Shown in pieces: positions 50,634 to 57,682 of a stretch of 57,682 nt of DNA (the stretch's first letter is position 1; each line of letters opens with the position of its first letter). Under the pieces are notes generated by a model. It saw only the letters and a list, made by a program, of their open reading frames with translations, was not told the DNA's origin and searched no databases. Both the position numbers and the translations under genes were made by a program. The DNA is from Acidisphaera sp. L21 (GTDB lineage: Bacteria; Pseudomonadota; Alphaproteobacteria; Acetobacterales; Acetobacteraceae): assembly GCF_009765685.1 (NCBI RefSeq), contig NZ_LMUY01000010.1, positions 1 to 57,682 on the forward strand, in the 5' to 3' direction.

Positions 50634-53168
50634 ATGCCATCGCTAACGTTAGAGCGCGGGAGAATACTGAAACAGGCCAACCGGATTCTATACTCCATTG
50701 CCGCCCTAGTGACCTTGCTCCTGGCAACCGTCGCCTGGACCCAGTGGGACGCGAGGGTGGCAGCGCGTAGACTGGCCCAGCAGCAAACCGGCAACATAGC
50801 CCTGGGATTGGAGCGTGATATCGGCCGTTCGCTGAGTATGTTGGACCAATCGTTGCTCATCGCCGTCAACCGTATCGAGGAAACAGGACCGCATACCGGA
50901 GCGGCGGACCTCCAGTTGCGCCTTTTATCCGACGAGATGATCTCGGCCGATCTCTACGGCGGCGCTGTCATCGACGCGTCGGGCCGCGTAATCGAGGCGA
51001 CGGAAACCTATCCGGTTCCTCTGGGCTACAGTCTGGCGAACCGAACATATTTCAAGGCCCAGCAGTCTGGACACGGCGTCGGGCTATTCGTCAGCGGCCC
51101 CATTGTTTCGAGCGGATACCGCGTGCCTGTCGTCGAACTCTCCCGACGCATCGAGGACCCGGTGGACGTTAGCTTTGCGGGTGTCGTGGCGATTGGTCTG
51201 AAGATGTCGTACTTCCAAAAACTCTTCGCACCGCTCGATTTGGGTGAGGACGGGGTCGTGTCATTCGTGACGACCGATGGCTATCTTCTGGAACGCTTTC
51301 CGCACGATGACCAGAATTTCGGAAGGGATCTCCGCCCGGCCTTGCTGTTCGAGCATTTGGCAGCCTCGTCCGATGGCGGCTACGAAGGGATCTCGCCGGT
51401 CGACGGTGTATTCCGGTATTATTCCTACCGGCGCATCGGCAAGCTTCCGCTGGTGGTCTCCGTCGGATTCTCAACCCGCGAAATGTTTGCCAGGTCGAAC
51501 CTGAAGGCCGCCTATATCGGCGCGGCCTGCCTGTTGTTCGTCTCGGTCTGCGCGGCGCTCGGATGCAAGACGTGGTTGGAGCTGCGCCGCCGCCTCAACG
51601 CGGAAACGGCAGCCGCCGGACTGGCGCATTTGCGCGCCGATGCCGACGCACAATTGGCGGTGCTGTTCAACAATTCGGCCGACGCCATGGCAATTTCAAG
51701 CGTCATGCCGGATGGCAGCTTTACCTGCGACGCCATCAACCCGACCTGGACCGGGATGCTCGGGGTTCAGCTCACCGATGTTACGGGCAAGCCACCGGAA
51801 GCCTATCTTCCGCCGGAGGTCGTTCCGGCCGTGGACGCGGCCTACCGCGAGTGCATCGCCACCGGGCGGGTCGTTCCCTATCGCTATAAAACGCCGAGTG
51901 ATGGCCGCGAGTGGGAGTCGTCAGTGGCACCGATTGTTGGCGAGGACGGCCGCGTACGCAAGTTGGTGGCCGTTGCCAAGGACATGACCGATCGGGACAT
52001 CGTCGAGGCCGGCGTGCGGCAAACCAGCCGCATGGAGGCTGTGGGGCAGCTTTCGGCGGGCGTAGCGCATGACTTCAACAATATGCTGCAATCGATGATG
52101 GCGGCGCTGGAGATCCTGCGGGACCAGGACGGCCTGACTAGCCAGGGACGCGAATGCGTCACTCTGGCGGAGGATGCGGGACATCGCGGTGCCACCCTCG
52201 TGCAGCAGTTACTGGCGTTCGCGCGGAAGCAAGCGCTGGCGGCCGACATTCTTCGCCCGCAGGATGTTCTGGCCGAAATCACACCGTTGCTGGCGCATGC
52301 AATGGGCAGCGCGATTACGATCCGCACGCAGATCGGTGACGTCATCCCCACGGTACGTGCCGACGGCACCCAGTTGGGAAACTGCCTGTTCAACCTCGCG
52401 ATCAATGCGCGCGACGCCATGCCCGGCGGCGGTACCCTCACGTTGCGCGCCTGCGGGATCCCTGCCCTCGATGCCGCAAGCGCCGGGTTCCCCGAAGTGG
52501 AACACATGCGGTTCGACGTGGAGGACGACGGGGAGGGGATGTCGCCCGAAACAGTCACCCGCGCGATGGAGCCGTTCTTCACCACGAAGGTAATCGGCAA
52601 GGGAACCGGCCTCGGTCTTTCCTCTGCACTCGGGTTTGCCCGGCAGAGCGGCGGCGATATCCGGATCCGCAGCGTCGTGGGCGAGGGAACGACCGTAAGC
52701 TTATGGCTGCCCTGCGCCACCGGGGAGACAATCGTCTTGCAGGAGGAAATCGGATATCGGCACCCGGCCGGGGAACGCGGCCGCGGGCGCGTGCTCGTAG
52801 TAGAGGACCAGGAGGGCATTGGCCGCACGCTCTGTTTCTTCCTGAAGAAGGCAGGCTATGCATTCTCCCAGGCATCCAGCGGCGAGGAGGCCTTGGGCAT
52901 GCTCGCCGCTGGGGAGAGCTTCGACTTGCTAGTGACGGACCAAACGATGCCCGGCATGACCGGCGACAAACTCATTGGTGAAGTCAGCCGCCTGCAAGCG
53001 CATATGCCAACCATGCTCATCACGGGTGCGGCAACCCTCCCGGGCTTCGACGATAACCACGGGCAGGTCACCGTCCTACGCAAACCGTTCCTAAGGGAGG
53101 CATTTTTGGAACAGGTCCAGGCGCTGCTCCCGGATGCAACCCAAAAATCGGGTTCTGCTGCCGGGTGA
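50634..53168 (+). CDS. Membrane-bound hybrid sensor histidine kinase (sensor - PAS - HisKA - HATPase - REC)
   Basis: 844 residues. Two membrane helices flank a periplasmic dCACHE-like sensor: ILYSIAALVTLLLATVAW near residue 18 and AAYIGAACLLFVSVCAALGC near 295. A PAS domain follows (about 335-465), then the H-box GVAHDFNNMLQ with His about 479, the ATPase domain with NARDAMPGGG and GTGLGLSSALGF, and a C-terminal receiver with Asp about 768 in LLVTDQTMPG and RKPF. It resembles the larger hybrid kinase in its core but has a periplasmic input. No partner receiver is adjacent. Signal unknown. Confidence 0.9.
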   Translation: MPSLTLERGRILKQANRILYSIAALVTLLLATVAWTQWDARVAARRLAQQQTGNIALGLERDIGRSLSMLDQSLLIAVNRIEETGPHTGAADLQLRLLSDEMISADLYGGAVIDASGRVIEATETYPVPLGYSLANRTYFKAQQSGHGVGLFVSGPIVSSGYRVPVVELSRRIEDPVDVSFAGVVAIGLKMSYFQKLFAPLDLGEDGVVSFVTTDGYLLERFPHDDQNFGRDLRPALLFEHLAASSDGGYEGISPVDGVFRYYSYRRIGKLPLVVSVGFSTREMFARSNLKAAYIGAACLLFVSVCAALGCKTWLELRRRLNAETAAAGLAHLRADADAQLAVLFNNSADAMAISSVMPDGSFTCDAINPTWTGMLGVQLTDVTGKPPEAYLPPEVVPAVDAAYRECIATGRVVPYRYKTPSDGREWESSVAPIVGEDGRVRKLVAVAKDMTDRDIVEAGVRQTSRMEAVGQLSAGVAHDFNNMLQSMMAALEILRDQDGLTSQGRECVTLAEDAGHRGATLVQQLLAFARKQALAADILRPQDVLAEITPLLAHAMGSAITIRTQIGDVIPTVRADGTQLGNCLFNLAINARDAMPGGGTLTLRACGIPALDAASAGFPEVEHMRFDVEDDGEGMSPETVTRAMEPFFTTKVIGKGTGLGLSSALGFARQSGGDIRIRSVVGEGTTVSLWLPCATGETIVLQEEIGYRHPAGERGRGRVLVVEDQEGIGRTLCFFLKKAGYAFSQASSGEEALGMLAAGESFDLLVTDQTMPGMTGDKLIGEVSRLQAHMPTMLITGAATLPGFDDNHGQVTVLRKPFLREAFLEQVQALLPDATQKSGSAAG

Positions 53169-53250
53169 ACCGGCCGGCCCACAACGATGTTGGGGTTCCC
53201 GAAGTCGGAATAACCTAACTCGCTCGACTGCCACGCATCGTGCCCGGTCC

Positions 53251-53660
53251 TTATTCTAGCCAGATTGGGATGATTGATGCGGCAAGCAGCAGACCAAGAG
53301 CGACGTTAGAACCCGCCATTGTCGCTCGGTCCTAAAAACGCGGCCGAATAACTGCCCGGCAAGACACCACAGCGACAGCGACAGCGCCGCCGCGAGGCCG
53401 AAGGCAGAACCCAGCAGGCAGGCAAGATGGAATGGACCCCTCGTCAGCCCGCCGAACGAGGCCGCCGCTCCAAACGCCATGGCCCACCCTTTCGGGTTGA
53501 CCCAAAGCAGGGACGCTCCCTCAAGGAAGCTGCCTGCTTGTCCGGTGCCCCCACCTGTCGTAGATCGACTGGACCGCGCGATCTTCCAGCCAAGCCAAAG
53601 CAGGTAACCCGATCCGGCTAGCCGCATGGCCGTGCCCAATAGACGGCACTGCCAGCAGAA
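53251..53660 (-). pseudogene. LysE-family exporter relic
   Basis: The frame contains MRLAGSGYLLWLGWKIARSS, then LEGASLLWVNPKGWAMAFGA and LSLWCLAGQLFGRVF, the C-terminal half of a LysE/RhtB exporter (VNPK is the family motif). Near 53305 a frameshift is needed to continue as NVALGLLLAASIIPIWLE to a stop at 53251. The N-terminal half is missing, because the relic abuts the 3' end of rnhA. The 150-codon open frame from 53708 begins inside rnhA. Confidence 0.68.
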
Positions 53661-53664
53661 CCAC

Positions 53665-54132
53665 TCACGCAGTCTGTTGCCGGGCGCGGGTCGCCAATAC
53701 GTCGGCACGTTCGTTCATGATGTCGCCGGCATGACCGCGCACCCATTTCCACTCTATCGTGTGGGGTTTCGCGGCGTCCAATAGGCGTTTCCAAAGATCC
53801 ATATTCGCCACCGGGTCGCCCGCAGCGTTGCGCCAGTTCTTTCGCACCCAGCCAGTGTGCCAGCGGGTAATCCCGTTTCGCACGTATTCGCTGTCGGTGT
53901 GCAATGCGACTTTGCAGGGGCGCTTCAACGCTTCCAGCGCCGCCGCGGCCGCCGTCAATTCCATGCGGTTGTTGGTGGTCACCGGCTCAAACCCGGTCAT
54001 CTCACGTTCAATATCGCCGAACTGCAGGATGGCTGCCCAGCCGCCCGGGCCGGGGTTTGGCTTGCATCCGCCATCGGTCCAGATCGCGACCAATGCGGCT
54101 GCGGCTGGATCGGCCTCAGAGTCCGTAGGCAT
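53665..54132 (-). CDS. rnhA: Ribonuclease HI
   Basis: Cleaves RNA in RNA-DNA hybrids. It has 155 residues. The four catalytic carboxylates are Asp20 ([10 protein letters not shown]), Glu58 (NNRMELTA), Asp80 (HTDSEYV) and Asp144 (NERAD), with the loop His134 in VRGHAGD. The start overlaps the end of thrB by 17 bases, a coupling known in many alphaproteobacteria. Confidence 0.95.
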   Translation of the reverse strand: MPTDSEADPAAAALVAIWTDGGCKPNPGPGGWAAILQFGDIEREMTGFEPVTTNNRMELTAAAAALEALKRPCKVALHTDSEYVRNGITRWHTGWVRKNWRNAAGDPVANMDLWKRLLDAAKPHTIEWKWVRGHAGDIMNERADVLATRARQQTA

Positions 54133-55075
54133 GTTCGTCCGTGGCCCCCAGGTGAAAGCGCAGGCGGCCTAGATAGGCCATCGGATCCTTGCGGGTGACC
54201 ATCGCGCCCGGCGGCGTGTTCACCCAATCGTACAACCGGGTCAACAAAAAGCGGATTGCGGCACCCTGGCATAGGACGGGCAGGGCGGCGCGCTCGGCGG
54301 CATTCAGCGGCCGACGCGCGGCGTAGGCGCGGAGCAGGGCGCGGGATTTGGTGATATTGAACTGCATGTCGGGCTCGAAACACCAGGCATTCAGGCAAAC
54401 GGCCAGGTCGTAGGCTAGCAAATCCGTTGCCGCGAAGTAGAAATCGATCAGCCCGGACAGTTCACCGCCGAGGAAAAACACATTGTCCGGGAACAGGTCG
54501 GCGTGGATGTGCCCGCGTGGCAGGTTGCTCGGCCAACGCGTCAGGATCTGGTTCAGCGCCGCCGTCAATTGCCCCCCCAGTCCCGGCTGCACCTCGTCCG
54601 CGCGCGGCAGGCAACGATCCAGCAACGGCCGCCAACCGGCAGGACCAAGCGCGTTCGGTCGCTCCGGCGCGTAGTCGCTCCCGGCCAAATGCAGGGACGC
54701 CACCGCGTCACCCACGGGCGCGCAATGGGCTGGCCGAATCTTCCGGGGCCACACGCCGGGCAGGAATGTCGTGATGCAGGCCGGCCGGCCGGCCAGATGG
54801 CGCAACGCTGATCCATCCCGCGCCCGCACCGGCTGCGGGCAGGTGATCCCGCCACGCGCCAGGTGCTCCATCAGCCCCAGAAACCACGGCAATTCGGCCG
54901 GGTCGACCCGCTTTTCATACAACGTGAGGATGAAATCGCCCGCCGTGGTGCGCAGCGAGAAGTTGCTGTTCTCCACGCCCTCGGCAATGCCACGGAACGC
55001 GACGACGGTGCCGAGGTCGTATTCGCCCAATAATGCGGTCAACGCGTCATCGGTGACCTCGGTATAGACCGCCAT
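54116..55075 (-). CDS. thrB: Homoserine kinase (ThrB2, APH-fold)
   Basis: Phosphorylates homoserine in threonine synthesis. The 319-residue protein is of the aminoglycoside-phosphotransferase-fold type rather than the GHMP type. It begins [20 protein letters not shown] and has [23 protein letters not shown], the catalytic loop [14 protein letters not shown] and [20 protein letters not shown] with the metal-binding Asp. It sits between ispH and rnhA, the standard ispH-thrB-rnhA order of alphaproteobacteria. Confidence 0.94.
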   Translation of the reverse strand: MAVYTEVTDDALTALLGEYDLGTVVAFRGIAEGVENSNFSLRTTAGDFILTLYEKRVDPAELPWFLGLMEHLARGGITCPQPVRARDGSALRHLAGRPACITTFLPGVWPRKIRPAHCAPVGDAVASLHLAGSDYAPERPNALGPAGWRPLLDRCLPRADEVQPGLGGQLTAALNQILTRWPSNLPRGHIHADLFPDNVFFLGGELSGLIDFYFAATDLLAYDLAVCLNAWCFEPDMQFNITKSRALLRAYAARRPLNAAERAALPVLCQGAAIRFLLTRLYDWVNTPPGAMVTRKDPMAYLGRLRFHLGATDEHAYGL

Positions 55076-55122
55076 ACTCTAGCCCACCCTCTCCAGGCCG
55101 GAGAGGGCGCCACCCATGCCCA

Positions 55123-56076
55123 TCAGGAAAGCGGGGCGGGCAGCTTGAAGATCACGTCTTCCTCGGTGACCCGGCGTTCCTCAATCCCCAGCGTGTAGCG
55201 TTCGGCAAGGTGGGTGATCATTTCCTGCACCAATGCCTCGGGGGCGGAAGCGCCGGCGCTCAGGCCCAGGGTTTCCACCCCGTCCATCAGCGTCCAGTCC
55301 AGGTCGCGCGCACGCGGCACCAGCACGGCCCGCTTGGCGCCAGCCCGCTCGGCCACTTCGCGGAGTCGCTGGGAGTTGGAGGAGTTTGGGCTGCCAATCA
55401 CGATCACCAGGTCGCAATCCGGCGCTACAGCCTTCACCGCAGCCTGCCGGTTCGTCGTCGCGTAGCAGATGTCCTCCCGCTTCGGCCCCTCGATCCCGGG
55501 GAAGCGCGTCCGCAGCACCTGCACGATTTCCGCGGTATCATCGACCGACAGGGTGGTCTGGGTAATGAAGGCGAGGGGGCCGGGGGCGGGCTGCACCAAC
55601 TCGGCCTCCTCGGCATCTTGCACCAGGGTCACGGCGCCGGGCGGCAACTGGCCCATGGTGCCCACCACTTCCGGGTGTCCGGCATGGCCGATCATCAGGA
55701 TGTGCCGCTGTTCCGGCCCGCCATCGCCGAAATGCCGCTCGGCCTCGCGATGCACCTTGCTGACCAGGGGGCAGGTGGCGTCGTAATAGTGCAGGTGGCG
55801 ACGCTCGGCCTCCTGTGGGACGGATTTCGGCACGCCATGGGCGGAAAACACGACATGGGCGTCGGGCGGGACCTCGTCCAACTCCTCGACGAACACGGCG
55901 CCCTGAGCCTCCAGCGCCTCCACAACGGTCCGGTTATGGACGATTTCGTGGCGCACATACACCGGCGCGCCGAATCGGCGAATCGCCTCCTCCACCACGC
56001 GGATGGCCCGGTCCACCCCGGCGCAGAAGCCGCGGGGGCCAGATAATAGGATGCGTAAAGGTCGTTTGTTGGCCAT
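55123..56076 (-). CDS. ispH: 4-hydroxy-3-methylbut-2-enyl diphosphate reductase
   Basis: The last enzyme of the MEP isoprenoid pathway, an Fe-S reductase that makes IPP and DMAPP. 318 residues from ATG 56076; the frame continues upstream to 56220 without coding character. The cluster ligands are Cys18 ([13 protein letters not shown]), Cys102 ([12 protein letters not shown]) and Cys204 ([12 protein letters not shown]). HGVP and TVEAL segments are also typical. It is upstream of thrB-rnhA on the same strand. Confidence 0.96.
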   Translation of the reverse strand: MANKRPLRILLSGPRGFCAGVDRAIRVVEEAIRRFGAPVYVRHEIVHNRTVVEALEAQGAVFVEELDEVPPDAHVVFSAHGVPKSVPQEAERRHLHYYDATCPLVSKVHREAERHFGDGGPEQRHILMIGHAGHPEVVGTMGQLPPGAVTLVQDAEEAELVQPAPGPLAFITQTTLSVDDTAEIVQVLRTRFPGIEGPKREDICYATTNRQAAVKAVAPDCDLVIVIGSPNSSNSQRLREVAERAGAKRAVLVPRARDLDWTLMDGVETLGLSAGASAPEALVQEMITHLAERYTLGIEERRVTEEDVIFKLPAPLS

Positions 56077-56188
56077 GTTGTCCGCGGTGCCTGGGGCGCG
56101 CACTATGCCGTCCCGCCCGCCCTGCCACAACCCGGCCTGCCCGCGACTATGCGCCACGTCGGGTTGAACCGCCTCACTGGAGTAGTCG

Positions 56189-56767
56189 ATGCCTGTTTCC
56201 ATGCGTGCCTCATACCCCATTCAGATGTTCCGCGCATTGCGTTCTGCGTGGCCCGCCGCGGCCGTGCTGGCCGCCGGCGCCGGGCTGGCCGGATGCGCCA
56301 ACACGAACGGTCAAAAATTCGCCCCGGCCTGCCCGCAAACCGGCATCCTGCGCGACGGCTCCGATCTCACACGCTTCCGGTCTACCGGCACGGACCTCAC
56401 AGATATGGTGATCGACGGGCGGATCACAGGGCTGTCGGGCAAGTGCGCCCTGGATGACCCGACCCATCTGCGCACCTCGATCTCCGTCGCGATGGATCTG
56501 ACCCGCGGCCCGGCGGCGCTGGGGCGCCAGGCGGACGTGACGTATTTCATCTCCGTCTCCAAGGGCCAGGCCATCCTCGACAAGGCGGATTACACGTTCA
56601 CCGTCAACTTCCCCCGCAACGGCGACCGGCAAGGGCTTCGGGGCGAACAGATCGACCTGGTGCTTCCGATCGATGCGAAAACGACCGGCGCCGATTATCG
56701 CATCCTTGTCGGGTTCCAGTTGACTCCCGAGCAACTCGCCTTCAATCGGCGCCGCGGCCCGCGGTAG
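56189..56767 (+). CDS. Lipoprotein of unknown function
   Basis: 192 residues; GGAG lies about eight bases before ATG 56189, and ATG 56225 is an alternative closer to the signal. The lipobox is LAGC with the modified Cys near residue 36, in [20 protein letters not shown]. The mature protein is beta-rich with [36 protein letters not shown] and [20 protein letters not shown]. Proteins with this plan occur widely in alphaproteobacteria next to ispH; I know no function. It is divergent from ispH. Confidence 0.8.
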   Translation: MPVSMRASYPIQMFRALRSAWPAAAVLAAGAGLAGCANTNGQKFAPACPQTGILRDGSDLTRFRSTGTDLTDMVIDGRITGLSGKCALDDPTHLRTSISVAMDLTRGPAALGRQADVTYFISVSKGQAILDKADYTFTVNFPRNGDRQGLRGEQIDLVLPIDAKTTGADYRILVGFQLTPEQLAFNRRRGPR

Positions 56768-56828
56768 TTCGGTACGCTCCTTGCACCGAATGATCAAAGT
56801 CCAAGCAATCGTCGAGAAAGGCTCGTCC

Positions 56829-57682
56829 ATGGTCGTATCCGGGCGCTTCCGCACGCTTCTATTTGCCGGCGTGGCGTTGATGGCTGCGGGGGTCGTCTCG
56901 GACGCCACCGCCAAGACGCTGGTGTTTTGCTCGGAGGGATCGCCCGAGAACTTTAACCCGATGCTCAACACCACCGGGACCACCTTCGCTGCCAATAAGC
57001 CGGTCTACAGCCGGCTGCTCGACTTCACGCCCGGCACCACCAAGATCCAGGCCGGGCTGGCCGAAAGCTGGGACGTGTCGCCGGACGGCAAGGTGTTCAC
57101 CTTCCATCTGCGGCATGGCGTGAAGTGGCACAGCAATGCCATGTTCAAGCCGACGCGGGATTTCAACGCCGACGACGTGCTGTTCTCCTTCAACCGGCAG
57201 GGCAATGAGGACAGCCCCTACCATAAGATCTCGGGCGGCTCGTACGACTATTATGGCGACATGGGCTTCGCCAAGCTGATCGCCAGCATCGACAAGATCG
57301 ACGACTACACGGTGAAATTCACCCTCAACGCCCCCCAGGCGCCGTTCCTGGCGGATCTGGCGATGGATTTCACCACCATCCAGTCCGCCGAATACGCCGA
57401 TGTGCTGATGAAGGCCGGCAAGCCAGAGCAGATCGACCAGCAGCCGATCGGCACCGGGCCGTTCTCGTTCGTGGCGTATCAGCGCGATGCGACCATCCGC
57501 TACCGCCGGTTCGATGACTTCTGGGGCCCGAAGGCAAAGCTGGACGCGCTGGTGTTCTCCATCAACAAGGACCCGGCGGTGCGCCTGGCCAAGCTGCGCG
57601 CCAATGAGTGCCAGGTGATGGCCTATCCGTCGCCGGCGGACCTGCCGGGCATCAAGATCGACCCGAAGCTGTCGCTGCTGTC
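56829..57682 (+). CDS. Dipeptide-type ABC transporter solute-binding protein (DppA-like), 3' end outside window
   Basis: Begins at ATG 56829 with GAGAAAGG upstream; an in-frame ATG at 56790 is an alternative. The Sec signal is RTLLFAGVALMAAGVVSD with cleavage near ATAK. The mature start TLVFCSEGSPENFNPMLNTT is that of DppA/SBP_bac_5 proteins, and LAESWDVSPDGKVFTFHLRH and FNADDVLFSFNRQ are family motifs. About 284 residues of an expected 530 are in the window. The transport genes would lie downstream. Confidence 0.93.
   Translation, partial: MVVSGRFRTLLFAGVALMAAGVVSDATAKTLVFCSEGSPENFNPMLNTTGTTFAANKPVYSRLLDFTPGTTKIQAGLAESWDVSPDGKVFTFHLRHGVKWHSNAMFKPTRDFNADDVLFSFNRQGNEDSPYHKISGGSYDYYGDMGFAKLIASIDKIDDYTVKFTLNAPQAPFLADLAMDFTTIQSAEYADVLMKAGKPEQIDQQPIGTGPFSFVAYQRDATIRYRRFDDFWGPKAKLDALVFSINKDPAVRLAKLRANECQVMAYPSPADLPGIKIDPKLSLL

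Noticed and set aside
1-57682. CRISPR arrays, tRNA or rRNA genes, prophage
   Set aside because: No regularly spaced direct repeats of CRISPR size, no cloverleaf or rRNA signature, and no phage structural or integrase gene was seen by eye.

Overview
The window is GC-rich chromosomal DNA from an aerobic alphaproteobacterium. The late aerobic cobalamin genes (cobN, cobW, cobP, cobO, cobQ), an alphaproteobacterial LexA box (GTTC-N7-GTTC) before dinB, Tat-exported solute-binding proteins and FixL-like multi-PAS hybrid kinases fit Rhodospirillales, and perhaps Acetobacteraceae. The family-level placement is inference from gene content. I saw no rRNA, tRNA or CRISPR array.

Layout. 1-6.2 kb: two divergent cobalamin operons. 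A cobalamin riboswitch on the minus strand leads DUF1636-cobW-cobN, and cobP-cobO-cobQ run on plus. 6.2-15.1 kb: beta-carbonic anhydrase, a PLD-fold protein overlapping a split chromate transporter, two periplasmic solute-binding proteins, an N-formylglutamate amidohydrolase, an exported alpha/beta hydrolase and two hypotheticals. 15.4-24.2 kb: an OprB-type porin overlapping an M14 carboxypeptidase, a tannase/feruloyl-esterase-like protein, dinB, a TraB/GumN lipoprotein and an S10 carboxypeptidase. 24.2-25.0 kb: relics including a frameshifted IS481-type transposase end. 25.4-30.7 kb: regulator/oxidoreductase units (LysR with two SDRs; HxlR with an NAD(P)-binding reductase and a Cys-less isochorismatase-like protein). 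30.8-37.1 kb: a hypothetical with a C-terminal frameshift, a catalase-family protein, a solo response regulator and a 1084-residue hybrid kinase.

37.1-50.5 kb is a graveyard. Next to a few intact genes (DUF1003, GNAT, a 59-codon DUF2256 gene, a secreted hypothetical) are broken copies of an AI-2E-type permease, a stress protein, a PiT phosphate transporter, a CoA-transferase, an AraC regulator, a TetR regulator, an MFS transporter, an SDR, a MocR regulator and phzF. An IS66 element (45.1-47.8 kb) lies inside it, and its right end abuts the truncated TetR gene. The promoter region of that TetR gene carries four GTGCA boxes at exactly 13-bp intervals. This is the most unusual non-coding structure I found.

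50.6-57.7 kb: a second hybrid kinase, a LysE relic, then housekeeping rnhA-thrB-ispH, a lipoprotein and the start of a dipeptide-binding protein. I did not find a convincing new multi-gene system. The strongest leads are the riboswitch promoter that overlaps the divergent cobP start codon, the 13-bp GTGCA array, and the Cys-less isochorismatase operon.
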